NCBI GenBank assembly: GCA_963556495.2
Contig: OY747707.1
Coordinates: 36,016,371 to 36,080,370, forward strand
Length of the DNA stretch: 64,000 nucleotides
Direction: 5' to 3'
Origin: Valencia hispanica
Lineage: Eukaryota; Chordata; Actinopteri; Cyprinodontiformes; Valenciidae
In this document: positions 1 through 12,808 of the stretch, in pieces
How positions within the stretch are numbered: position 1 is the first letter of the stretch
Layout: the number at the start of each line of letters is the position of its first letter
Notes under the pieces: model-generated
The model's input: the letters and a program-made list of their open reading frames with translations, nothing else
Databases searched by the model: none
What the model was told of the DNA's origin: nothing
Position numbers and translations under genes: made by a program

Positions 1-1720
1 ATAGGGCATTACAATAATCTAAATGACATGACAGAGAAATTAATCAAAATTTCCATTTCCCCACAAGAGACAACAGAGGTCAAGTTGGTGATGAAATAAG
101 AACGAACCAGGGATTTGACATAATAATCGAGTGTTAAAGCTGTGTCGAAGGTCACCCCAAGGTTTCTAACAGTTAGTTTAGCTGAGAACTCCATAGGCCC
201 CAGGATCTGCTTTATCTTTACTGACGTTTTTTCTGGTGCAAAAAATAATTATTTCAGTTTTTGCTGCAGTTAATTGAAGAAAACTTTTAGCCATCCAGGT
301 TTTAATGTCCCACAACAGCAACACAGAGCATTGATCTGTGTCACTCTGAATCAACATATCATTTATGACTCGAAGAAGAGCCGTTTCAGTTGAGTGTGAC
401 TTGCGAAACCCAGACTGAAAGGGCTCAAGAACATCATGCTGATTAAGAGCCGCTGTCAACTGCTTGGCCAAAACCTTTTCTAAAATTTTAGCCAAGAAAG
501 GAAGCTTTGAAATTGGTCCAAAGCTGTTGAAATCAGAGGGGTCAAAATTAGCCTTTTTTTAGCAGTGGGTTAATGACAGCACTCTTCAGATAAACAGGTA
601 CCTGATCAGAGGTTAAAGAAACATTTACTATGTCGAGTACACTTGAACTAAGGGACTGAAAAACACTCTTAAACAGTGTTGCTGGTAGGATATCCAAAGA
701 GCAGTGAGATGCCTTCATTGTGCTAACGAGCTTAACTAGCTCAGTTAAAGTCACTGGTGGAAAACCATCTAAAATAACAGGCTGTGGTGGAGAAAGAGGC
801 ATCATGCCAGGTAAGGGTGGATATATTTTACTTCTTACCTTTTTTATTTTATCAGTAAAATGTAATAGAACAAGTTGACAGTCCTCATTCGAATTGATGG
901 GGGCAGAGGGTGAAGCAGAGGTAATAATGGCTCTCATGGTGTTAAAAAACAGTTTGGACTTTACTTCTTGCAATCAAACTGGAAAAATAGGTTGCCCTAG
1001 CTTCTTGTACGATAATAATAAAAGAAACTAAGAGAACCTTGAGATACAGAAGATGCACCTGTAAATGGGTTTTTTTCCAAAGGCGTTACATTTTTCTGCA
1101 GGTAGGCCTTAAGCAACGGATAGGATCATTAACCCAAGGTGTAAAATTTGAGACAGGTGAAGATCTCTTTTTAACCTGGACTATTTAAAACAGAAAGACA
1201 GTGTTCATTAAAATTAGCAATCAGAGTGTCTACCAAATGGAGCTGAGAAAAAATTAAAAGCAGCATCGAAATGGTCTGCTGTTGTGGAATTTAGGAAACG
1301 AGAACTAACCTCACAGCGAGCTATGGAATGTGTGAGAGATTTAAATAAAATGATGGTCAGAAATAAAAATAAAAATATCCTTTGTACAAGTCTCAGGTAA
1401 AAACAAGGTCCAAAGTATGTCCTTTGGAGTGAGTCGGTTCTGTCACATACTGTGTAAAGTTAAGAGTTCATAACACTAAAAAAGTTCTTGGCAAAGATGT
1501 CAGATTCATTGTCAACATGATTATTAAAATCCCCAACAATAAGCAATCTAGACAACCTAGAGAAGCTGTTAAATCACTAAAATCCTTTAAAAAGGTGCCA
1601 TTCAGATCTGGAGGACGGTAAATAATAGCACAGTAAAATGGGTCCTTATCGCTGATTCTAATCAGTTGCAGTTCAAAGGTTGCAAAATGTACAACGCATT
1701 ACTTTAACTGCCATCAACTT
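1..1720 (-). mobile_element. L2/CR1-like LINE relic, cut by the window edge
   Basis: Minus-strand remains of a non-LTR retrotransposon polyprotein. Around 1440-1700 the broken translation contains an IYRPP motif, typical of the APE-type endonuclease of L2/CR1 LINEs. Residues from 973 down to 548 match the linker before the RT (the SLDILPATLFKSVF stretch and VYLKSAVINPLLKKG). From 495 to 178 comes the RT start (LEPFQSGFRKSHSTETALL), but the text jumps from CSVLLL to an NAAKTEIIIF-like stretch. The AAFD and YADD catalytic blocks are therefore deleted. From 194 to 9 follows an NLGVTFD-type segment. Several frameshifts separate these pieces. It is dead, and its 3' end lies left of the window. The family assignment rests on motif recall. 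Confidence 0.8.
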
Positions 1721-3350
1721 AGTAATGGCTTTTTGCATGTGTGTATTGGTGTTGTTTTTCTATGTCTTATTTTCCTGTTGCTCACCCTCTTGTGTTGCAT
1801 AAGAAACCTTCATGCTGATTAAACTGAAACTATTATAGCACTTTTTTTCCTTTATAGTACAGAATATAACAGACTTTTACAAGAAGATAACATTGTTGTT
1901 GCACATGTTAATATTCCTGAATGTATTTTCAGAGTTCTGGAGACCCGCAGAGAAAGCACCTCTACGCACACATAAAACTTTAAACAATAAGGTACTGTAG
2001 GTAATATTCAATTCAATTTCAAAAATAAAGTCACTTTTTGTACCATAATGTCAAAAAAGAACCATCACTACAGAACATGGTGATGATGTTTGATATTCCA
2101 TATTTTGTAAGCCTCAAGGGGAAAAACATAAAAAAGCTGCTTTGATGATTTACTCAATGACGAAAAAACCCCAAGGATCTCATGTCTCTTTAAAGGGCTG
2201 ATGTTTAATCCACGTTAAACCATTTTACTAACAAGCTTCTCCTCTTTTCACAGAAACACATCTTCTGATCATAAACGAAGCTCCCTGTCAAGATGTTTTC
2301 TTAATCGCCATGCTCCTCATAGTCCGGACTGTGTTTTAGATTATCTTCAGCACTCTTGTGTCAAAACAATAAGTCTGCATCTATCCATCTGTGCATGGGC
2401 AGATGTTGACCATTCATCCACGTACCTCCGTGCCTTCTCCTGACTGGGTGAGCCTCTGTGACATTACGGCACGTTTCTGCTCATGATTTTGCTGCTTAAC
2501 TACCAGACTGTTGGGAAAACTGGGCCGCATCCTGTTACTTGAACAGAAACATAAAGTCCAAAACAACAAATAACTATTGTTTAGTTGGGATAACAGTTCT
2601 TTGCATCATCTTCTATCTGCCTTCTCTTAAAGGGGAAGAACATAAATTCCGATATGTTTATATAGTTAAACTGACATTTGTCCGTCAGTGATATACTGTT
2701 TTTGATATTTGTAAAGCTCATATTTATTTCTTAGTTCTATCAAAGAGCCATCAAAAAAGTTGTTAATTTTTAGTTGTTGGTGCTATTGTAATGTAAAAAT
2801 CTAATTGAAATGTATAATGTCTTTGTTGAGTCATTTACATTTTGAAGGCAGCACCAATGGATGGACTCTGTTGTAGAATCAAAGCATAATTTAACTTTTT
2901 GGGAAATGCAGAAAAGGCCAAATCATAGTTTTTTTTCATTTTGTTCACTTTTGCTTCCTTTTCTATCAAACATACAAACAACACACAGCGGTCAGCTGTA
3001 AAGATACGTCAAGTCACGTCTCCGACTTCGCCTGCAGGAAAAAACACAACACATCTCTGGATGTTTAATTGAAATTATAATTTTTATTACTTATTAACTC
3101 TGTCCAAGAAACTGGACATTTTCACTGTGTTTGAATATGTTTGTGGGATTTAGTGAGAGTTTGTTTGATGTTTTAGTGTGAGGAGCCATGGTCGTCTGCA
3201 GTTTGGTCAGTATAAGTTAGCCAAAATGTTCCTGATGTGGCATCCTGAGAACATTGACATACTGAAAAACTGAATACAGTGAGGTGCTAAAGTTTTCATA
3301 CCCTCTGAGATTTTTCAGATTTGATCAAATTACAATCACAAATGTCAAAA
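1721..3350. other. Intergenic, no gene seen
   Basis: AT-rich DNA without a convincing ORF, RNA gene or terminal repeat. Only short chance ORFs are present. Confidence 0.6.
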
Positions 3351-3354
3351 AAAT

Positions 3355-3965
3355 GATGGATTCCGTCCGTCCGTTCGTCCATCCATTCATTATCTTCCAC
3401 TTAATCCGAGGTCGGGTCACCTTAAGCAGAGAGCCCCAGACTTCCCTCTTCCCAACCACTTGAGCTAGTTCATCCCAGGGAATCCCAAGGTGTTCACAGG
3501 CCAGCCGAGAAACATATTCATTCCACCGTGTCCTGGGTCTTTCTCCATGTCTCCTCCTAGTGGGACATGCCTGGAACACCTCACCAGGAAGGTGACCAGG
3601 AGGCATCCTTACCAAATACCTGAGCCACCTCAGCTGGCTCCTCTCGATGTGAAGGAGCAGTGGCTCTACTCTGAGCTCTTCTCCGAATGACCGTGCTTCT
3701 AACCCCATCTCTAAGGGAGAGCCCAGACACCCAGGCGAGGAAACGCATTTTGACCTCGTTCTTTCAGTAACTACCCTTAGCTTGTGAGGATAGATCTCTG
3801 AACATAGATTCACTGGTAAATTGAGAGCTTCGCCTTTGGCTCAACTCTCTCTTCACCATGACTGACCAGTACAGTGTTCGCATCACTGGGGAGGCTGCAC
3901 CATCTGCCTATAGATCTCCCGCTTCATTCCCACCGCATTCGTGAACAAGAACGAGCATTGTGGAT
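3355..3965 (-). pseudogene. 3' end of a fish LINE (RT C-terminal part), relic
   Basis: The minus-strand translation contains LLLHIERSQLRWLRYLVRMP, then PGHLPGEVFQACPTRRR and RPRTRWNEYVSRLACEHLGI, then KREVWGSLL. This C-terminal block is repeated widely in teleost genomes as the tail of a LINE polyprotein. Farther upstream on the minus strand (about 3780-3900) the VKRELS and SIYRSI-like parts are recognisable but frame-broken. The plus-strand left end near 3362-3395 is a CCGTCC/CCATTCATT-type repeat, as expected for this family's 3' tail. Two further fragments of the family are at 8095-8300 and around Tc1 copy A (27060-28910). I do not assign a LINE clade. Confidence 0.8.
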
Positions 3966-3984
3966 AGCTTTTTTTCTTTTTTCT

Positions 3985-5530
3985 TTCTTTTTTTAACAAA
4001 GCAAAATTGGAACATTATAGTGTGCATAAGTATTCATCCCTCTTTAATCTAATACCCCAAAATAAATTCCAGTGCAACCTACTGCATTCAGAAATCACCT
4101 AGTTGGTAAATAGTCTGACAATGGCTACGTTCACACTGCAGGCTGAAACGACCCAATTCCGATTTTTTTTGCCCCTATGCGACCTGTATCGGATCTTTTC
4201 ATGACAGTCTGAACGACACAGATCCGATCTTTTCAAATGCGACCCAGGCCACTTGGGTATGTGGTCCAAAATCCGATACGTATCCGATCTTTTGAAATGC
4301 GACTTCAGTCTGAACGGCCAGGTCGCATGTATCCGACCCACACGTCATTGATACGCGTTTCTGCACTGTTATGGGCTGCCGCAGACATGTCTCTTCCCGT
4401 GACAGAGTAAATTGAAGGTGCTCACAAACATAATCAAAAGTGGATTTGGACATTCGGAGGTTACTGATGAATTCTGTATTAGTGAAGCCACTCACATCAG
4501 TCTCCCACCACTCCTGGCTGCAACTCCGAACCCACACGTTTCTCTGTACCAACGTTGCTACCACTGCGCCACAAAACGCCATGGCCAAAAACCTTGCTCT
4601 CCTCCTTTTTATTTTTCTCCTTAAAACGAGAAGATTGAAACTGTGCTGGCTCCGTTGTGAAAATAACTTTAATAAGGCTAAACGAGCTCCACTGTTGACA
4701 TCCATGTGTAACCACTTCCGCAAACAATAAGTGACGTCGTTGACCGTTGAGTACTCTTCTGCGCATGCGGGTCAATTCTGGATCATTTCACGTTCACACA
4801 GGAGATCGCAAAAGGTCACATTTAATTGGAAATGTGAACGGCCTTGCAAAAAAACCTAATTTTTTCAAAAAATCGGAATTGAGCATTAAGCCCTGCAGTG
4901 TGAACACAGCCTATGTGTACCTTAATCCTAGTCTGAATACAGCTGTTCTATGAAGTCATTAGGGGTTCATCAGAGAACATTAGTAAACAACCAGCATCCC
5001 GAACACCAAAGAACACTTCAGACAGGGATAACGTTGTGAAGAAGTTTAAAGTAGGATCAGGTGGCACAACTGCAGTTGTACCGAGAAAGGCAGTCCATCT
5101 AAACTGACATGCTAGGCAAGGAGAGCAGCAGCGTTCCGCAACTCAGGTGGGAGAATCTGTTAACAGGACATTACTGGCCTGAATACACCATTGCCTGGAT
5201 GAATCATGGTGGTGGCAGCATCATGCTGTTGGAATGCATTTTTTTTCAGCAGAAGTTGCAAATGACTGAAGATTGGGGTGGAGGTCCTCCTTCCAGCAGG
5301 ACAAAGAATTTTCTACCTAAAGCCAATAGCATGCTGTAAATTAAAGCACATTCACATGTTTAAATGGCCCAGTCAATGTCCAGAACTAAATCCAATTGAT
5401 AATTTATAGATAAGACTTGACATTTTATGTTCACAGAAATGCTCCATCCAATCTGATTCTCTAGATCTGCCAAAACCTCAGTGACTTTCCCCAATAGACT
5501 TGCAGCTGTAACTGAATGCATATCTACAAT
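3985..5530 (+). mobile_element. Non-autonomous Tc1-like relic split by a Harbinger element
   Basis: The left part (3985-4122) has the end type AAGTATTCATCCCTCTTTAA. The right part (4912-5525) continues without gap in family order: TACAGCTGTTCTATGAAG, then GAGAACATTAGTAAACAACC, then a transposase-derived HGGGSIML block at about 5206-5230, then a block that would read WPSQ..PELNPIDN, and finally CCCAATAGACTTGCAGCTGT near 5490. This order matches a very common fish Tc1/mariner-derived repeat whose coding region has decayed. No long ORF remains. The Harbinger element at 4123-4911 interrupts it. Confidence 0.75.
4123..4911 (-). mobile_element. PIF/Harbinger-like deletion derivative
   Basis: The ends are inverted repeats: left GGCTACGTTCACACTGCAGG, right (reversed) GGCTGTGTTCACACTGCAGG, each followed by CAATTCCGATTTTTT. 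Inside the left end are several copies of a GATCCGATCTTTT / AATGCGAC subterminal motif. On the minus strand about 120 codons (roughly 4723 to 4370) encode an N-terminal HARBI1-like nuclease segment. Its visible parts are RSQEWWE-like, EFISNLRMSKSTFDYVCEHL, REETCLRQPI and VQKRVSMT. The reading frame then runs directly into subterminal repeats, so the catalytic part was removed by an internal deletion. Flanks read AAT and TAT, so the target duplication (2 or 3 bp) is ambiguous. ISL2EU-type is an alternative to PIF/Harbinger. Confidence 0.75.
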
Positions 5531-8090
5531 GCACCTTTCAGTTTTTTTGTTTGCAAAACATTTTCAGAAACATTGAATGTTTTCAGTCTATTTCCGTTTT
5601 TCTCCACTTTGTGTTGTATGTCTATCACTAAAATCCTTATGAAGCACATTGGAGTTTGTAACTGTAACGTGACAGATATGAAAAAGTTCAAAGAGTATGA
5701 AAACCTCTACATGGCGCTTTGGTCTTGACTGAGCACCTATTTCTGGAAGTTATAAAAGCAACAATAGGCTGTTCAGAAACATAAAAGTAGCAGTCTACTC
5801 TCTCAGCGATGAGGTTTGTTTCAGATGGTTTCCTCCTCCCAGGTGATTCCTCTGCCTTTTTCCATGGATCTTTGCAGACAAGCTTTTGGGTCCCTAAATG
5901 CATAACAAGGCAGATACAAATATTTAGACAGAGCTAATTCAGCCCTGGGAGTTGAATATTGATAGTCTGCTTTCAGTTTCACAGGTAAAACAACTGAAGG
6001 TTCAGGAAAAGTAGAAAGCAGAGCCTGATAAACAACAGACACTCTCAGATGCACATAGAAACTTCCATACTACTGTCTTTCCAATCTGAAACTGTCTGGC
6101 AGACTAATTCCAGTGTTTCTTCTGGTATTCCTACACTCTCCTCTGGATTTGTTATCCTTGACCCCACCCATCCATGGAGTGGCCCTTCACATCTGCACCT
6201 GGTTAAGTTCTGCTTATGTATGCTGTCAGAAAGCATGAACGTCAGGCCCGTCTGAAGGTCACAGCCCCACACATCAATCACGCTTCAGCTTTTTGTTAGG
6301 AATAGATTATTCTCTTCATAATGTACCCAAATGAAAGTAAATTTTCCATTTTCAACCCTGTGTCACTTTCATGCCTTTTGTAATCTGTCAGTTCAGTTAT
6401 TTTTCTCATATGTTTTTGCACATGCATCACCTTAGTGTCACTGTCCTTCAGCATCTGCCACCTGGTTAAACAGCTAGATATCAAACACAGTGTTTATTCA
6501 TGTAAATACTGTAACTCTGCAGATGTCATTACTGTGGCATAGATTATAAATCCTGTCAGTCTCCAGTGTCTCTTTGTTTTATATTGATGACTGTAACCAG
6601 TGCTATCATCTTGTGCAGCTGTAACGGGTTAAAAAATTAAACGCTTTATATTACGTGCTGAATCTGGTTCAGTAATTAACTTTAGAAATAGACTTCTGAT
6701 CACTGATCCATCATTTTCTCTCCCTACGACAACAAAACAAAGCTACAGCAAAAATACTATCAACGATTAAGCTTAATGATGTAACATTTTGAACAAGGAT
6801 AGTTTTGCCTAAATAATTACTTTACTTTAAAAGACTCAAATAATAGTTTGATAATTAAAGTTAAGAGTTTTAAATAATTGGCATTTTAAGTTTGACTGAG
6901 TTGCATAGTTTAGACCGATTCTTTATTCACCTGTGTTCTTGCATTGTTCAAGGCCACAGTTTTACTTTCCTACAGGAAAGAGGACACTTTATCCTTTCTC
7001 TTTGAGCCATAATGTTGTAGACGATTAGCTCCTCTCCGGATAATCCAAAAATGAGATTAGCCTCAAAAAGTATGGATTACAGGTTCGTCTGCAGCCACAA
7101 CGGTTTCTAAAAGAGTGCGCACCAGTAATCAGCCTGCACATGCAGTATGATCTCATGCGCCAGGGTTTGTCCCACCATGCACATGAACAAGAGTTTGTGT
7201 AAACAAAGCATTGACCTGGGAAAACAGTGTTTCTTTGTCCTTTATGAAGGAAATATTGGATCCAGGTGCCGCTTGTCGTCCTGATTCAGATGATAGGTAC
7301 AGCTGGAAACACTGGGTTTTGTAGGTTATTTAACCTTTTAATTGTATTTTATAAAATAAAAATATTCAGATTATTTGAAATTGATACAAATTTTAATTCT
7401 GAGTGAATAAGAAGAGTTATCTTGGGGAATAGTAGTTAAATAAATCTGTCTAAACCTAAGAAATATGCAAAATACCATTCAGCTAAGACTGCAGCTGTAA
7501 GTTGTCAGTGATGATATTACATATGGATCACCACACTCCTATCATTAATTCATAACATAAATGCCACCCAAGCAGAAAGTTGTAATAACAAAATCCCCTT
7601 CTTAGGTGGAAATTAAAAGCCTAAAGTTCCATGTGCCAATTTGTCCAGAGATGTGAACAGAGTTAGGACAACTACTGCCTGGGCAAGTAATATCTTGGAG
7701 ACCTAACAAACCGGCATCGACCCAGGGAATTAAAAGTCCTGGAACAAGCCCGGGAATGACCATTTGTGACAACAAACTGTAACTCAAAAATCAAATTTCT
7801 GCTCTGAAAAGAATCTTTACACCGATGCGGAACAACTGCGTGACCATAATTAATCACTTTATATATGAGTTTATGATTGTGTCTCAAATTATAATCAGTC
7901 TGTATGAAGTTGAAGCATGTTCTCCATGGGATCAAGTGTGCCTGAAAAATTAGTTATGAAATCTTATGGTACTCAAATCAGACGACTATGTTTATTAAGC
8001 AGGACATGTACCTTTCTGTAAGTTCGGCCTGCACACCATTAGCAAGAGCTGCAAATATTTGATACAAGCCAAATTATCAACAATGACTTA
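5531..8090. other. Intergenic, no gene seen
   Basis: No gene, RNA or clear repeat boundary. An 87-codon ORF near 7672-7935 (minus) matches nothing I recognise and is probably chance. Confidence 0.5.
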
Positions 8091-8094
8091 CCAG

Positions 8095-8300
8095 ACTTAC
8101 CAGTGAATCTATGTTCAGAGATCTATCTTCACAAGCTCTGGGTACTGAACAAACGAGATTGGCCAAAGTGAGTTTCCTCCGCAGGGTGTCTGAGCTCTCC
8201 ATTAGAGATAGGGTCAGAAGCTCGGTCATTTGGTGAGGGGCTTAGAGTAGAGCCGCTGCTCCTCCACATCAAGAGGAGTCAGTGGAGATAGCTTGGATAT
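8095..8300 (+). pseudogene. LINE fragment, same family as 3355-3965
   Basis: The plus-strand broken translation shows FLRRVSELSIRDRVRSSVIW and then a frame-shifted form of the GVEPLLLHIKRSQ block. This is the segment just upstream of the RMPPGHLPGEVF block in the 3355-3965 relic. It is short, 5' and 3' truncated, and frameshifted. Confidence 0.7.
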
Positions 8301-9685
8301 CAACAACAAATAAAATCAACATAGAGAGGATACATGCTAACTTTTGCCTAGCACTTCAGTAAACTGCTTCACATGAAAAAGAGCCAGAGATGTGTTTGTT
8401 GCCGACTAGTATTATGTGTTGAGTTGCGTACACTTTTAGAAAGACAAATCTACAGGAATTCTTGTTGAAATAAAATATCTGTCACTGTAAAGAAAAACTG
8501 ATATTGAAGCAACATGAGTGAGTTAAGTAGAACACAATCACAATACTAATGTAGACCATCTAATACAGTGAAATACAGTGAGTTGCTTGTTTTCTGTACT
8601 TGTAGCACAAAAGCAACTTACTTTATAAAATGTATGCTTAAAAACGATCAGATCGGGAATCAGTGTTAGCAAATTCCTATTCCTAAATGATTTCAGTTGG
8701 ACAACAATTCCCTAATATATATTTCTATATACATTTACAAGTTTTGTTTAAAACTGTCTGACCTGAAACCGTCATCAAGAGGAGCTTCAACTGTCAGCTT
8801 GGTTCAAAATACTTCTTATATCTCGTATAGTGCAGCAACCTGACAACTTCAAGCCATGCAGATCTCTGGAGATGCATTCAACATAACCCGGTGTTGATTT
8901 CAACCTGCTGCTGCATTCCTTATTTTTATAGCCAACTTCTGCTTCTCATTCACAAATCCCTCTCTGAGCATAATTTCAGTGATTTTGGCAATTAAAAGAA
9001 ATGTGTTGCCGTTTGTCCTTGTTAAGTTCCCCAGTCTTGCTTAGGGGTCGGTCCCAAGAGCTCCTTTCTCACTCATCCTGAGACCTGATGACTTTCGAGT
9101 TCCCTTCTCTGAGTGTGATTTATTCCACACAGATGTTTTACAATGAACAATTATGTATGTGAAGTCAGTACTGTATTTTTTTATGTGGTGATTTTCTTCC
9201 TCTTGTTTTTCCTCTTCAGAGGAACCTGATTTGGTTGTTTAAGTATCTGTCTGAAAAGTCTCCTTTTTTCAGTTTTCGACCTTAGATGGTGTAGAAGGTG
9301 AAACTTAAAGTTTTTTTTCCCCAGTCAGACCGTATAAATGCTTAATGCTTATTTTGATCAGTTCAGAGTTTGCAAAGGTTTTGCATCTCCTTTATCTCCT
9401 GCATGTGTTGAATGTTCTTAATTAAACCTGTATCGGAGAAGCTGGGGTTTATATGAAAGAACATGAAGTTTTATGTTACAATAAATGTCATTTTTCTTAT
9501 CGGGGCAGTCTGATGATGTTCCTTAGCAACAGGTCTGTACCATTTGTGAATTTTCACTCTCTTATTTTGGCCTTTTGCTTTGGTGACTGTCGAGTTGTAC
9601 AAACACACAGTGAACAGACGCTGTGAAATCCTGTGTCGAGAACCCCATTTTGAGTTGAGGACGCATTTGTTCCCAATTGTTAAGA
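8301..9685. other. Intergenic, no gene seen
   Basis: AT-rich, only short chance ORFs. No repeat end recognised. Confidence 0.5.
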
Positions 9686-9687
9686 GA

Positions 9688-9922
9688 GATAGATTAATCC
9701 TTTATTGTCCCACAAGGGGGAAATTCGGCTGTAACAGCAGCAAAGTGACAGGTAATAGCAGGATTTAGATTCACACAAGAAAAGTCTAAAAAACAGAATT
9801 AAGAACAATATATGTACATTAAGGACAAAACTACAAAACATAAGTACTTTGCTGTTAATAAAAATAAAATGGCCAACTTAGATTTGGATGTGCAACTGAG
9901 AAGGATAACAATAATAATAATA

Positions 9923-9968
<46 letters not shown>

Positions 9969-10475
9969 CAGAATGTTCATGTACATTTGTACATTAAGAA
10001 AGTAAACATATTATTTACAAGAAGTTAAAAATATAAACTGTGAAAATCAGATGTGCAAATAACAGCAGCAGAAATGTTAAAACTGTGCAAATGTGCGAGA
10101 TGTAAACATTGAGTTTGTTGGAAACAGTTCTGGTTTTAGAGTCTAACAACTGCTGGGAGGAAGGACCTGCGAAAACATTGTCATACACCTAGGATGCAGC
10201 ATTCTTTCAATGAAGGAGCTCTGCAGCTAAGCAACATCTTCATGTATGGGGTGGGAGACACTGTCCATCAGTGATGTTATTTTGGCCAGAGCCCTTCTGT
10301 CTCCCACTACCTGCACTGGATCCAGGGGGCACCCTAGAACAGAGCTGGCCTTCTTGATGAGCATATCCAACCTCTTCCTCTCAGCTGTAGATAAACTGCT
10401 GCTCCAACATACTACACCAAAGAAGAGGGCTGATGCCACCACATATTCAAAGAAGGTCTTAAGGAGCGCTCCCTG
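9688..10475 (-). mobile_element. 5'-truncated LINE, RT C-terminus plus 3' UTR
   Basis: From 10442 down to 10227 the minus strand reads VASALFFGVVCWSSSLSTAE, then KRLDMLIKKASSVLG and DRRALAKITSLMDSVSHPIH. This is the C-terminal tail typical of a fish LINE reverse transcriptase (a V-C-W core, an IKKA.SV.G helix, then SHPLH). It continues frameshifted to about 10140. Downstream is a 3' UTR ending at about 9688-9722 in a motif that reads, on the plus strand, TTTATTGTCCCACAAGGGGG, a common terminal motif of fish LINEs in this orientation. The RT core is missing, so this is a dead 5'-truncated copy. Confidence 0.7.
9909..9966. repeat. TAA/TA microsatellite
   Basis: A short ATA run followed by about 20 uninterrupted AT dinucleotides, inside the 3' UTR of the LINE fragment. 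Confidence 0.95.
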
Positions 10476-11454
10476 GACTCCAAAATATTGTGTTATATGT
10501 TCCTTCCCTCTGTGACTTTATTTATGGCTGCACTGGAAACAATAAACCACAATTGTGAAAAACATGATTTCAGCTGTCTTTTTACAGACTTTCTGTCATC
10601 AGGAGCTTCAGTTGGGATGAATGGAAACAAACAAGGAGATGCAGTCAAAGTTCATATGATTTGTCAACCATCTTATTCAAAGGTGCATAAATGACTTCTT
10701 TCATTTCAGAAAGAGTTGCTCAAACTGCGATCGTGAGCTATTTTTTCTAAATTCAGCAGCCACTGAATAAGAAAATAAAAGCACAATGAATTTGGTACTG
10801 GTATGTTGCTGGTATGTTGCCTTCTTCAGCTGATGGAAGAGTTAATGAGGCAACTCTTGACATTTTTATACATGATCTTAATTTTTTGGGTCATCTCAGT
10901 GTACTGGTCCTGATGCACAGAAAATATATTATTAGCTTCAAGTGAGTTTCTGTACATCATCTTCAGCCTCTTTGAGCTTTAATTCAATGTGCACCTGAAT
11001 TTTCAAAAAGTCTTTGCAAAACAAAATCTTTTTATTACTTAAAGTTTAAATTGATGAGATTTAGTCTTCTAGGTTGTTTTGTGTCCAGTCTTTCAAAGAA
11101 AAAAAGTCTAAAATCAGTTCTGATAAATGAAAACAGCATCTGCTTGCACCATGTGTTCTGCATGTGCTAGGTTTTCTTTTTTTTTTTTAAACCTAGATGT
11201 ACTGTTTTCCAAGAGCATAAAGTTAAATTAACTAAATGTGTGAAAGTGAACTAAAAAAGAGAAAAACCATATAAAACCTATAATGATCGAGTCTTGAACA
11301 GAAACCTGGGCCTTTCAGATGAAAGAGAAGTGTTTTCTTGCTCTCTTGTCTGGTTGCTCACTACTTTTTATTTTATGATTTGTTCCTCCTGCAAAATGGA
11401 GTAGTGCACTTCCAAATGTGTTCATTTAAAATCCTTATGTGACCCTAAAATACA
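10476..11454. other. Intergenic, no gene seen
   Basis: Only short chance ORFs; no recognised repeat. Confidence 0.5.
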
Positions 11455-11640
11455 GGAGGTGGAAAAAGTACTAAAATATTCTACTCAACTAAAATACTAC
11501 TACTGTGATGAAATCTTACTGAAGTAGAAATAAAAGTACCAGTCTAAAAATTTACTCAAGTAAAAAGTAGCTTATTTAAAATGTACTCACAGTAAAGTTA
11601 TTTATTTACTTTTTTTTTTTTTACATCAGTAAGACAGTCT
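11455..11640. repeat. Dispersed AGTACT/AAAGTA-rich repeat, possibly hAT-derived
   Basis: GGAAAAAGTACTAAAATATT followed by repeated ACTCAAGTAAAAAGTA-like words. The same words occur at 48080-48165 and 50385-50435. This looks like the end region of a common fish DNA-transposon family, probably hAT, but no terminal repeat pair was resolved. Confidence 0.45.
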
Positions 11641-12799
11641 CTCCTGAGTAGTGCATGAAAGACAATGGGACATACATCTCCAAGTAGTTGCTTTTTCATT
11701 AAATAACTTAAAAAAGTGCAATTCCATATTTACTACAACTTTATAAATCAAAAAGTGTAACACTAACAAGTGCTGTGACCTTCACCAAATGACCCCAAGA
11801 AGATTAACCTGACAGGTACCATCACAATGTTTGTAAGAGAAATTATGCCGTTTTTTGACGAGATCATGTTATACCTGTCAGATACATAGCAGCTGAGAAA
11901 AAAAATAGTTTTCTTTTTTTCAAAATTGCCTTGCCCTAATATACTTCTAGCTTACAGTTCCTTTATATGTGCCCATCCTTAGAGTGTTACTCTCTGAACT
12001 TCCAGTTAATTTTGAGCAGCAGTTGATTTTTAAAGTTAGTAGAGTTCATCCTTGCTCGCTTTGCAGTAATGTATTTTCTGTATTGGAAAATTAACTTCTA
12101 ACATTTTAATAGGCCTAAAGGGTGATTTTAAAAAAACTCTTTAATTCTACATATTCTAAATCACTCTTAAATTCCCAAAAAATAGCCCAGCATCTGTACA
12201 TGCATGCTTGTTGAAAAACAATAAAAATGGGGCCATTTAATTTATTTACGAATCCCCCCTCACTCCGGACACAATGTGAAAAGTGGACAGTCCGTGAAAA
12301 AGAAGACATTAACTTGCCTGATGCAAGTTGCACTCAAACTGCAAAGAATCTGTGTACTCTTATGCAAAAATTGAGGCTCTGATCTACCTTAGTCTAAGTC
12401 GCAAAACAAATAGCAAAATCGTGCTGATTAAGTTGAGCATTTGAGAGTATTTTTCCCTACCTTTTCCCTTCCTTCTTTCTTTTGGTCTAGCATTACATTT
12501 AAACATGCATTCTGTTTAAAACAAAACAACCAGTTCCTGAGAATTCTGAGGCATTTTCCAGAATAAAAAAAATTGAACTTTACTGTAATTACATTCTCTT
12601 ATTTTCACTTAGTTAATTAAAAGAACTGACCTTAGCTCCCTGCTGCAATTCTTTCCTCACCCTCACTGCAACAACAAAATGTATATTCCTCAGGTCCTGC
12701 CGCCATTTTCATCTCTTGAGTTCAGTCCAATTCATCTTTAACTGTAGGACAGGTGATTATCTAGCCTTGCTTTATCCCTGCAGATATAACAAATTGTAT
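11641..12799. other. Intergenic, no gene seen
   Basis: AT-rich. No recognised gene or element up to the target duplication of the LINE at 12809. Confidence 0.5.
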
Positions 12800-12808
12800 A
12801 TAAAACCC
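12800..12808 (+). repeat. Left copy of probable 9-bp LINE target duplication
   Basis: ATAAAACCC here and again at 15031-15039 bracket the LINE exactly at its 5' truncation point and its 3' CCTTG tail. Confidence 0.65.
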
